In this document: piece by piece, positions 1-4,980 of the stretch
Layout of the letters: every line of letters begins with the position of its first letter
How positions within the stretch are numbered: the stretch's first letter is position 1
DNA from: JBBKWQ01 sp037969115
Lineage (GTDB): Bacteria; Actinomycetota; Acidimicrobiia; Acidimicrobiales; Ilumatobacteraceae
NCBI GenBank assembly: GCA_037969115.1
Contig: JBBKWQ010000181.1
Coordinates: forward strand, 1-12,876
Reading direction: 5' to 3'
DNA: 12,876 bases
The notes under the pieces: generated by a model
What the model saw: the letters and a program-made list of their open reading frames with translations, nothing else
Told to the model about the DNA's origin: nothing
The model's database searches: none
Position numbers and translations under genes: made by a program

Positions 1-135
1 ACCGCAGTTGGCGTTCTGAACGGTTCGACCGTCGCAGCAACCACCCCCACATCGATCCAGGCAGCCCGGGCACGACGCATCAGTACGATGGCGGGCGTGA
101 CGACCGACGGCCACGGATCGACGATTGCTGCGTAA
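1..135 (+). CDS. 3' end of an unidentified upstream gene (partial)
   Basis: Frame 1 is open from the first base to a TAA at 133-135 and would encode the last 44 residues of a protein, ending in HGSTIAA. Third codon positions are mostly G or C, as in the real genes here, which is the only support for coding. The peptide is rich in Ala, Thr and Ser with no motif I recognise. It would overlap the TTG start of the next gene by 11 bp, an arrangement compatible with an operon. The stretch could instead be an intergenic leader; a TACGAT hexamer at 84-89 resembles a -10 box but has no convincing -35 partner. No function can be assigned. Confidence 0.35.
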   Translation, partial: TAVGVLNGSTVAATTPTSIQAARARRISTMAGVTTDGHGSTIAA

Positions 136-1315
136 GTTCACCCGACCCGGCCGCTCAGCTTCCAGGACGAAGCCTGCTGCGAAAGGACCTGAAAGAAGCC
201 GCCCCGGCTCCGCCCCCGATCCCGACCTCGAGGCCTCCCAGAAAGTGGGGCAGCTCTTGGGGGAAGGCGTGCTGGTCCAGGACGAGAACGGCATCGTCAT
301 CTGGTTCAACGCCGCCGCGTGCCGCCTGCTGAACGCCACGCCTGAAGATCTGCTGAATCGGACACCGGACGATGACATGTGGGACCTCGTCGATGTCGAC
401 GGGAATGCGATCTCGCCCGAAGATCTGCCCGGTCCACTGGCGCTCCGCACCGGCGAGGCGGTCGAGAACGAAGTTGTCGGGCTGCGACGCTCAGGCGCCG
501 AACTGATCTGGATGAGCGTCACGTCGGCGCTCTCCACCAACGCCGGCCGACCGGCGGCGATCTCCGTTTTCCGAGACATCACCGTCGAGCAACAGTCTCA
601 GCGCGAGCTCGACCGCACGGTCGTCGAGATCAACCGCACACTCGTGCAAAAGGAACTACCCACCAACGAGCGAGTGCGCTTCGACATACGGTCCCAGACG
701 GTCAGGAGTGCCCATACGATCAACGGCGGCCTCTGTGGTGCCTATGAGTTCGACCCGACCCGGTTCGGTTTCTTCATCGGCAACGTCCGCGGTCGCGACC
801 TGCGCGCTTCCGGAATCAGCGCCGCTGCGAGGCACACCCTGCGCTCGTCGGGCGTACTGCTCGACGATCCCAGCCGCGTGCTCGCCCACGTTCACCAGAC
901 GATCTCGAACGATTGGCCCGACATCGAGATCAGCGCTCTCTACGGGTACCTCGACATGACGGATGAGGGCGCATCCGTGCGAATTGCATCCGGCGGTCAC
1001 CCGAGTCCGCTCCTCATCCGTGAAGGAACGGCGTCACTGGTGGCCGCGATCGGACCACCCATCGGCTCGGCCGACTACCAAGCAGGTGAGACGACATCCT
1101 TCGACGTGCAGAGAGGCGACCGCCTCGTGCTGTGTACGACCGACCTCGCCGGCGCGGTCGAGGGCGAGTCAGTCGTCCCGAATGCCATTTCGGCGATCGA
1201 CGCAAACTGCTCGACCGACGAGATCGCCGAAATCGCGAGCGGCCTGGCCATGCGGGCCGGCACCGAGAACGGGATCGACGACGATGTCACCGTGCTCACC
1301 ATCGAGTTCACCTGA
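125..1315 (+). CDS. PAS-SpoIIE/PP2C-type protein with degenerate active site (putative pseudophosphatase)
   Basis: A 396-residue protein: basic, Pro/Ser-rich N-terminus (1-38), a PAS sensor domain (about 41-155, ending FRDIT), a short helical linker (156-183) and a SpoIIE/RsbU-type PP2C phosphatase domain (about 184-396). In this family the phosphatase dephosphorylates a STAS antagonist so that it can capture the anti-sigma kinase. The fold-level match is good (SGGHPSPLLI at 289-298), but the metal sites are altered. Aligned by eye with the paralogue at 1375-2571, the GGD aspartate becomes Gly202, the GD of IGDVxGHG becomes Asn220 in IGNVRGRD, and the TDG aspartate becomes Thr339 in CTTDL. 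Only the final Asp cluster (385-387) remains. Catalysis is therefore unlikely, and a decoy or regulatory role is inferred. The TTG start is used because an in-frame TGA lies at 98-100 and no other start codon lies between; no clear ribosome site is visible. Confidence 0.85.
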   Translation: MLRKFTRPGRSASRTKPAAKGPERSRPGSAPDPDLEASQKVGQLLGEGVLVQDENGIVIWFNAAACRLLNATPEDLLNRTPDDDMWDLVDVDGNAISPEDLPGPLALRTGEAVENEVVGLRRSGAELIWMSVTSALSTNAGRPAAISVFRDITVEQQSQRELDRTVVEINRTLVQKELPTNERVRFDIRSQTVRSAHTINGGLCGAYEFDPTRFGFFIGNVRGRDLRASGISAAARHTLRSSGVLLDDPSRVLAHVHQTISNDWPDIEISALYGYLDMTDEGASVRIASGGHPSPLLIREGTASLVAAIGPPIGSADYQAGETTSFDVQRGDRLVLCTTDLAGAVEGESVVPNAISAIDANCSTDEIAEIASGLAMRAGTENGIDDDVTVLTIEFT

Positions 1316-1374
1316 CACCGAGGACTGCTCGGATCCGCGCTGACGGTCCGACGCCCGTCTGCACCATCGGGTGG

Positions 1375-2571
1375 TCAGTGGAAACCGACCACCATCACCG
1401 AGGCATCGTCGTCGTCGGATCTCGGTCCGGACGTCTCCGCCAAGCCGAGCGCTACATCGGCAAGCACGTCGGTCATGAGCGTCTTCGGCAACGACGCGAA
1501 CAAATCGATTGCCTCGACCTCGCGGTGACGCGTCGAGATCAGACCGTCGGTGTAGAGCAACAGTTGATCGCGCGGCTCGACATCGAACTCGACGACAGGA
1601 CGGTCCTGGTTCTGCACCATGCCGACGATCGCGCCGGGCTCACCGACCGAGCGATCCGCGCCTCGATGAATCAACAGCGGGAGCGGATGGCCGCCGATCG
1701 CGAGCCGAACGGTGGCCGCACCCGGTCGGGTGTCGACGTACCCGTAGATCGCCGTCAGGTAGGTGTCCGGCCGCTCCGAGAGGAGTGTGTTGTGGAGGTG
1801 GCGGAGGACCTTGCTGGGATCGTTGAGCAGCGGTCCGGCGGTGCGCAGGGTATTCCGAGCGAGCAGGCTCAAACCGGTGGCCTGCGGACCGTGCCCGCAC
1901 ACGTCGCCGATGAAGAACCCGTAGCGGTTCGCGTCGAACTGGCTCGCGCCGAAGAAGTCGCCTCCCATGAAACGTGCCGTACCGGCAGACTTGTAGCGAG
2001 CGGCGAAATGGACGCGACTGGTCGAAGGAACGTCGGGCTGGATGAGCGTCCGTCGCATCGAGGTGAGCGTGCGATCGAGCGTTTGCCTCTGCTCGAACTC
2101 CCTGGTGATCTCGGTGAAGACAGAGATCGCCACGGCGTGGCCGTTGAGCGTGGTCGGTGTTGCGTTCACCGACAACCACACCACGGCGTCCCCGTTTCGA
2201 ATGCCCATCACGGAATCGATCACCGGCTCGCCCAGCGCGAGGGCCCGCGGCGCCGGATGCTCGTGACGTGGCACGGGTGAGCCGTCGAGGCGCACGGCCT
2301 GCCATGCGTCTGCGAGCGGTGATCGTCCTGCCAACTGATCGACGGTGAGTCCCAACATGCGCCGAGCGTTCTCGTTCGACCAGACGACCTTGCCGGTTGG
2401 CTGGACAATCATGACGCCTTCGCCGAGCATGGCCGGCACCTGGGCGATGACGTCCAGTGATTCGGTGCCGATCGCGGGGATCAAGGCTTCGATCTTCGAC
2501 TGCAGGCTGCCCTGGGGTGAAGACGGTTTTGATCGCTCGGCGACCAAAGACGAACTCCCAGACCTGCGCAT
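1375..2571 (-). CDS. PAS-SpoIIE family serine phosphatase (RsbU/RsbP-like)
   Basis: A 398-residue predicted cytosolic protein with a PAS domain (about 40-155), a helical linker (156-183) and a SpoIIE-type PP2C phosphatase domain (about 185-398). All expected metal-binding motifs are present: MGGDFFG with Asp205, IGDVCGHG with Asp223, YTDG with Asp342 and an Asp run at 386-389. This architecture matches RsbP-type phosphatases, which sense through PAS and dephosphorylate an RsbV-like STAS protein. The likely substrate is the STAS protein encoded divergently at 2723-3034. The ATG start at 2571 is the first after an in-frame TGA just upstream. It lies tail-to-tail with its degenerate paralogue, 59 bp apart, and the two proteins match along their whole length, suggesting an inverted duplication. 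The ligand sensed by the PAS domain cannot be told from sequence. Confidence 0.92.
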   Translation of the reverse strand: MRRSGSSSLVAERSKPSSPQGSLQSKIEALIPAIGTESLDVIAQVPAMLGEGVMIVQPTGKVVWSNENARRMLGLTVDQLAGRSPLADAWQAVRLDGSPVPRHEHPAPRALALGEPVIDSVMGIRNGDAVVWLSVNATPTTLNGHAVAISVFTEITREFEQRQTLDRTLTSMRRTLIQPDVPSTSRVHFAARYKSAGTARFMGGDFFGASQFDANRYGFFIGDVCGHGPQATGLSLLARNTLRTAGPLLNDPSKVLRHLHNTLLSERPDTYLTAIYGYVDTRPGAATVRLAIGGHPLPLLIHRGADRSVGEPGAIVGMVQNQDRPVVEFDVEPRDQLLLYTDGLISTRHREVEAIDLFASLPKTLMTDVLADVALGLAETSGPRSDDDDASVMVVGFH

Positions 2572-2595
2572 ACAGACCCATCGTCATGTCCGGCC

Positions 2596-2637
2596 CAATT
2601 CTTGAGTCCGGACCTTTGACGAAAAAGTCCAGAATTG
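2596..2637. repeat. Interrupted inverted repeat upstream of phosphatase and STAS genes
   Basis: CAATTCT at 2596-2602 is mirrored by AGAATTG at 2631-2637, and inside them GGAC at 2610-2613 is mirrored by GTCC at 2627-2630. The left arm carries 7 extra bases (TGAGTCC). This AT-richer patch is in the 151-bp gap between divergent genes, so it could be an operator or form a hairpin in the leader of the minus-strand gene. No known binding protein can be named. Confidence 0.45.
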
Positions 2638-2649
2638 CACGACAGGAAC

Positions 2650-2672
2650 GGTCAAGACCACTGCTTGTGACC
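2650..2672. repeat. Imperfect inverted repeat GGTCA-N13-TGACC
   Basis: GGTCA at 2650-2654 is mirrored by TGACC at 2668-2672, with further partial pairing inside (AAG against CTT) if two bases bulge. Read on the minus strand, its lower arm includes TTGACC (2655-2650), which could serve as a -35 box for the phosphatase gene, though no good -10 follows. Operator or promoter role is inference. Confidence 0.35.
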
Positions 2673-2707
2673 TTCGTCCCACTCGACGCGCAGAAGTCGG
2701 TGATTGC

Positions 2708-2713
2708 TACGAT
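2708..2713 (+). promoter_or_regulatory. Possible -10 box of a leaderless STAS transcript
   Basis: TACGAT fits the actinobacterial TANNNT -10 pattern and ends 9 bp before the ATG at 2723, so transcription would begin at or almost at the start codon. No Shine-Dalgarno sequence precedes that ATG, which agrees with leaderless translation. A -35 is weak (TCGACG at 2683-2688, 19-bp spacer). Confidence 0.45.
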
Positions 2714-2722
2714 GCAGTACCC

Positions 2723-3034
2723 ATGACCAGCTCCGCCGCCTCCGAACTCGCGATCGTCGACACGCCGACTGGCTGGAAGCTCAGCGGCGAGCTCGACGCG
2801 CACACGGCACCGCAGATCCTCGACCGCCTCACCACCTTGCCCGGCGGCGAGGCGACGCTCGACATGTCCGAGCTGGCGTTCGTCGACTCGAGCGGGCTTC
2901 GAGCGCTGCTCCAGCTGCTCAAGTACACGCGTGACGCCGGGGGCGACGCCGTGCTCATCCGACCGACCACGTCGGTTCGGCGTCTCATCGCCATCAGCGG
3001 GCTCAACGACCACGTCAAAATTCGCAGCCAGTAG
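2723..3034 (+). CDS. STAS-domain anti-sigma factor antagonist (RsbV/SpoIIAA-like)
   Basis: A 103-residue single STAS domain, the normal family length. The central beta-strand and helix read DMSELAFVDSSGLRALLQ (residues 47-64). The DSSG motif at 55-58 holds the serine that the partner kinase phosphorylates in SpoIIAA and RsbV (Ser57 by alignment, with Ser56 beside it). In the unphosphorylated state such proteins bind the anti-sigma kinase and free the sigma factor; SpoIIE-type phosphatases reactivate them. The gene lies divergent from an intact SpoIIE-type phosphatase and 55 bp before an RsbW-like kinase on the same strand, so the substrate-kinase-phosphatase set is local. The ATG start has no clear ribosome site but has a -10-like TACGAT close upstream. 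Confidence 0.93.
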   Translation: MTSSAASELAIVDTPTGWKLSGELDAHTAPQILDRLTTLPGGEATLDMSELAFVDSSGLRALLQLLKYTRDAGGDAVLIRPTTSVRRLIAISGLNDHVKIRSQ

Positions 3035-3053
3035 GCGGTCACCCCGACTTCCG

Positions 3054-3079
3054 GTTTGAAGCCGTGGGTTTTCGGGTAA
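3054..3079 (+). promoter_or_regulatory. Sigma-B/sigma-F-type promoter before the kinase gene
   Basis: GTTTGA at 3054-3059, a 14-bp spacer, then GGGTAA at 3074-3079. The Bacillus sigma-B consensus is GTTTAA-N12-14-GGGWAW, and mycobacterial SigF promoters are similar; the match misses one base of the -35 and the last W position is satisfied by A. The predicted start of transcription (about 3086) is only a few bases before the GTG at 3090. In Bacillus the rsbV-rsbW-sigB genes are driven by such a promoter, giving autoregulation. GGGTT (3066-3070) and AACCC (3078-3082) also form a short inverted repeat here, which could make the resemblance partly fortuitous. Confidence 0.5.
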
Positions 3080-3089
3080 CCCTGACTCT

Positions 3090-3515
3090 GTGACCGTCGG
3101 AACCACCCTCATCGAGCAGCGCATCAAGCGCACGTTCGCCGCAGACACCGCGGAGGTCCGTTCGGTGCGACGATTCGTACGGGAGCGTGCCGCCACGGCC
3201 CTCAACGTCGACAAGCTCGCCGACCTCGACCTCGCCGTCAGCGAACTCGCCTCGAACGCGGTGCAGCACGGCTGTGGGAGCACCTTCGACGTGTCGCTCG
3301 CGATCGGCGCTCACTCGGTGGGCGTCGAGGTCAGGTCGCGTCACATCGGTCACACCGTGTGTGCTCCATCGACGTGGGCCCCTCAGCAGCCCTCGGCCCT
3401 GAGCGGACGGGGTCTGCATCTCGTGCGTACTGTCTGCGACGCCGTCTACGTGTCGACCGACGACAACGACATCACCGTGGGTTGCCTGCTCGATTTCGAA
3501 TCAGACTGCGAGTAG
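3090..3515 (+). CDS. RsbW-like anti-sigma HATPase with atypical G1 box
   Basis: A 141-residue HATPase_c domain protein of RsbW/SpoIIAB size. The N box is clear (SELASNAVQHG, residues 51-61, with Glu52 and Asn56), and the G2 box is SGRGLHLV (105-112). In the family the protein binds a sigma factor and phosphorylates its STAS antagonist. The G1 box, normally DxGxG, reads here VRSRHIGH (81-88), so the Asp that contacts adenine is replaced by Ser83. ATP binding may be weakened, or this may be a binding-only regulator. The GTG start at 3090 is close to the predicted transcription start of the upstream sigma-B-like promoter. The stop overlaps the convergent sigma gene by 15 bp. The actual target sigma factor cannot be decided from sequence. 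Confidence 0.85.
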   Translation: MTVGTTLIEQRIKRTFAADTAEVRSVRRFVRERAATALNVDKLADLDLAVSELASNAVQHGCGSTFDVSLAIGAHSVGVEVRSRHIGHTVCAPSTWAPQQPSALSGRGLHLVRTVCDAVYVSTDDNDITVGCLLDFESDCE

Positions 3516-4439
3516 GTCGCGCGCCCCGGTGTCGCTCGACGGGTGCCGCAACTTGCTCATGGCCCTCGCCTCGATCTGACGGATGCGTTCACGCGTCAGG
3601 TTGAAGTGCTCACCGACCTCTTCGAGCGTGCGGGGCTCGCCGCGATCGAGGCCGAAGCGCAGCTTCAGGATCTCGCGTTCGCGCTCGTCGAGCGGAGCCA
3701 GCAGGCGGGCGATCTCGTCGGGCAGCAATGCTGTCGCCGCGACTTCGAACGGCGACTCGGCCGACCGATCCTCGACCACGTCACCGAGTTCGGCGTCGCC
3801 GTCCTCGCGCAACGGCTCGGAGAGCGACAGCGGCTCGGCAGCGAAGCGGAGTGCCTCGGTGACCTTGTCCTCCGGCATCTCGACCTCTTTGGCGAGCTCG
3901 GACAAGGTGGCAGGACGGCCGTACTTCAGCTCGAGGCGCGAACGCGCCTTCTGCAAGCGCGCCAGCGTGTCGCCGGCGTGTACTGGCAGCCGGATTGTGC
4001 GGCCAGTGTTGGCGATGCCGCGGGTGATGGCCTGGCGAATCCACCACGTCGCGTACGTGGAGAACTTGAAACCCTTGCGCCAGTCGAACTTCTCGACGGC
4101 GTGCATCAGCCCGAGGTTTCCCTCTTGGATGAGATCGAGCAGCGGCAGGCCTGACGCCTGGTACTTCTTCGCGATCGAAACGACCAGTCGCAGGTTCGAC
4201 TGCACGAACTGGCGCTCGGCCTCCTCGCCCTTGCGGGCAAGTCGACGGAACTCTCGCTTCTTGGCAGCGGTGAGAGCCTTGCCGCCGGCATCGAGACCTT
4301 CGATCGCTTCCTTGCCACCTTCGATCGCTTTGGCCAGACGGACCTCGTCGTCTTTGGTGAGCAGCGCATATTGACCGATGTCGGTCAGATAGAGGCGGAC
4401 GAGGTCTTCATCATCTCGGTCGACGCGATCTTTGGCCAC
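3501..4439 (-). CDS. RNA polymerase sigma-70 family factor, RpoD-like (probably group 2)
   Basis: A 312-residue sigma factor that directs core RNA polymerase to promoters. Regions in order: 1.2 (about 11-40), a short non-conserved segment (41-75), region 2 (81-150, containing DLIQEGNLGLMHAVEKF and FSTYATWWIRQAI), region 3 (about 155-232) and region 4 with the promoter -35 helix-turn-helix (EEVGEHFNLTRERIRQIEA at 273-291). Region 1.1 is absent, and the segment after region 2.4 reads GIANTGRTIRLPVH rather than the ADQARTIRIPVH of principal factors, so I favour a non-essential group 2 (SigB/HrdA-type) factor. A principal factor with a short N-terminus is not excluded. The GTG start at 4439 is supported by AGGGAG 5 bp upstream. 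The gene is convergent with the kinase gene and has its own promoter at 4603-4630. Regulation by the neighbouring kinase would be unusual for this group. Confidence 0.95.
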   Translation of the reverse strand: MAKDRVDRDDEDLVRLYLTDIGQYALLTKDDEVRLAKAIEGGKEAIEGLDAGGKALTAAKKREFRRLARKGEEAERQFVQSNLRLVVSIAKKYQASGLPLLDLIQEGNLGLMHAVEKFDWRKGFKFSTYATWWIRQAITRGIANTGRTIRLPVHAGDTLARLQKARSRLELKYGRPATLSELAKEVEMPEDKVTEALRFAAEPLSLSEPLREDGDAELGDVVEDRSAESPFEVAATALLPDEIARLLAPLDEREREILKLRFGLDRGEPRTLEEVGEHFNLTRERIRQIEARAMSKLRHPSSDTGARDLLAV

Positions 4440-4444
4440 GTTTG

Positions 4445-4450
4445 CTCCCT
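4445..4450 (-). promoter_or_regulatory. Ribosome binding site deciding the sigma-factor start
   Basis: The minus strand reads AGGGAG followed by 5 bases (CAAAC) and then GTG at 4439. This spacing selects the GTG as the start of the sigma gene. Confidence 0.7.
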
Positions 4451-4528
4451 ACATTGGTGAGTCTGGTCACGCCGAAGCGATCTTCAACACTTCCTCGATG
4501 CCCGCCCGGACCTCTCCCGAACGAACGT

Positions 4529-4554
4529 TGTCACCGCACGACACTCTGGTGACA
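4529..4554. repeat. Perfect inverted repeat in the sigma-factor leader
   Basis: TGTCACC at 4529-4535 is mirrored exactly by GGTGACA at 4548-4554, with a 12-bp spacer. It lies between the predicted sigma promoter and the sigma start codon, so it may be a protein operator downstream of the promoter or a hairpin in the 5' leader. Confidence 0.5.
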
Positions 4555-4602
4555 TACGCCGGCACGGGACTTCATCCACCGACAACTGAGAAACTTGTGC
4601 TA

Positions 4603-4630
4603 ACGATACCGACGCGTCGATCCGGGTCAA
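4603..4630 (-). promoter_or_regulatory. Housekeeping-type promoter of the sigma-factor gene
   Basis: On the minus strand TTGACC (4630-4625) is followed by a 16-bp spacer and TATCGT (4608-4603). Both boxes are near the sigma-70 consensus and are the best such pair in the window. Transcription would start near 4596, leaving a leader of roughly 155 nt before the GTG at 4439. The box type suggests transcription by the principal sigma factor. Confidence 0.6.
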
Positions 4631-4685
4631 CCCCCAGGGACCGTTTCCGCCATTGCCAACACTGTTGAAGATGCTTGAGCACCAA

Positions 4686-4704
4686 CTATCTGTTTTTCAG
4701 ATAG
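4686..4704. repeat. Perfect 7-bp palindrome with T5 centre
   Basis: CTATCTG and CAGATAG flank TTTTT. The 19-bp element is AT-rich in a GC-rich setting and would form a small hairpin. No T-run follows on either strand, so a terminator is unlikely; a dimeric regulator site is the simpler reading. It lies about 56 bp upstream of the sigma-gene -35 box and about 280 bp before the YccA-like gene. Confidence 0.5.
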
Positions 4705-4788
4705 GCGCAATCGTCGCCAGACAAGGCCCCGATCGGGCCGCGATCTGGCCGATGCGCAGGTCATCGAACCGGTGATCGAACTCTTGTT

Positions 4789-4892
4789 GATGTGGCGGTC
4801 GATGTGGTGTCGATGTGGTGTCGATGTGGCGGTCGATGTGGTGTCGACGTGGCGGTCGACGTGGTGGTCGACGTGGTGTCGATGAGCCGGTC
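4789..4892. repeat. Nine-unit tandem repeat, 11-12 bp units
   Basis: Units follow the pattern GA(T/C)GTGG(T/C)GGTC (12 bp) or GA(T/C)GTGGTGTC (11 bp), in the length order 12, 11, 11, 12, 11, 12, 12, 11, 12. The last unit, GATGAGCCGGTC, has drifted. The first five units carry GATG and the next three GACG. Mixing 11- and 12-bp units breaks any reading frame, so this is not a protein repeat. Possible roles are an array of protein-binding sites close to one helical turn apart, or a neutral minisatellite. It ends 88 bp before the YccA-like start codon, just upstream of the predicted promoter. Confidence 0.85.
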
Positions 4893-4920
4893 GGTCGACC
4901 CCGATCATCTGCTCGAACGA

Positions 4921-4926
4921 TATCCT
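4921..4926 (+). promoter_or_regulatory. Possible -10 box of the YccA-like operon
   Basis: TATCCT fits TANNNT and would give a leader of about 48 nt. A -35 is poor (TCGACC at 4895-4900 with a 20-bp spacer), so an activator bound to the adjacent repeat array is conceivable. Confidence 0.35.
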
Positions 4927-4970
4927 GACACGCAGACTGCGTGCCCCAGGCACCGCCGTTGTTCCACAGA

Positions 4971-4976
4971 AGGAGG
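4971..4976 (+). promoter_or_regulatory. Strong ribosome binding site of the YccA-like gene
   Basis: AGGAGG lies 4 bases before the ATG at 4981 and fixes that codon as the start, although the frame stays open upstream through the tandem repeat. Confidence 0.8.
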
Positions 4977-4980
4977 AGCA

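Larger units (their letters stand above)
4440..4980. other. 541-bp non-coding region between sigma factor and YccA-like gene
   Basis: No convincing gene lies here; the ORFs on both strands are composed of repeats or lack family features. It holds, in order: the sigma-factor ribosome site; a predicted leader of about 155 nt for the sigma mRNA with an inverted repeat; a sigma-70-type promoter on the minus strand; a short GGCCC-CGATC-GGGCC palindrome (4725-4739); a perfect 7-bp hairpin palindrome; ATCGAAC repeated at 4763 and 4775 (12-bp step); a nine-unit tandem repeat; and the leader of the YccA-like gene. Confidence 0.75.

Noticed and set aside
125..1315. Calling the first SpoIIE gene a pseudogene
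   Set aside because: Its frame is uninterrupted over 396 codons with full domain layout; only the catalytic residues differ, so a functional pseudoenzyme is more likely than a dead gene.
1316..1374. Terminator between the convergent SpoIIE genes
   Set aside because: Only a weak GACGG/CCGTC pairing without a T-run; not enough to call.
1132..2280. 382-codon plus-strand frame antisense to the intact phosphatase
   Set aside because: Arg/Asp-rich shadow of the SpoIIE gene on the other strand, which has clear motifs.
2717..2722. Minus-strand GGGTAC as a sigma-B-type -10 for the phosphatase gene
   Set aside because: No GTTT-like -35 lies 12-16 bp upstream on that strand.
1640..3283. 547-codon open frame on the minus strand spanning the phosphatase, the gap and the STAS gene
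   Set aside because: It is Arg- and Pro-rich with no domain, and runs across three real genes in other frames; it is a product of high GC.
4432..4668. Small plus-strand gene of 78 codons opposite the sigma leader
   Set aside because: No ribosome site, no recognisable features, and it lies over the sigma promoter and leader.
4789..4892. CRISPR array
   Set aside because: Units are contiguous 11-12 bp repeats with no spacers and no cas genes nearby.
4792..4980. 63-codon N-terminal extension of the YccA-like gene through the tandem repeat
   Set aside because: The strong AGGAGG site at 4971-4976 selects the ATG at 4981, and the extension is only repeat translation.
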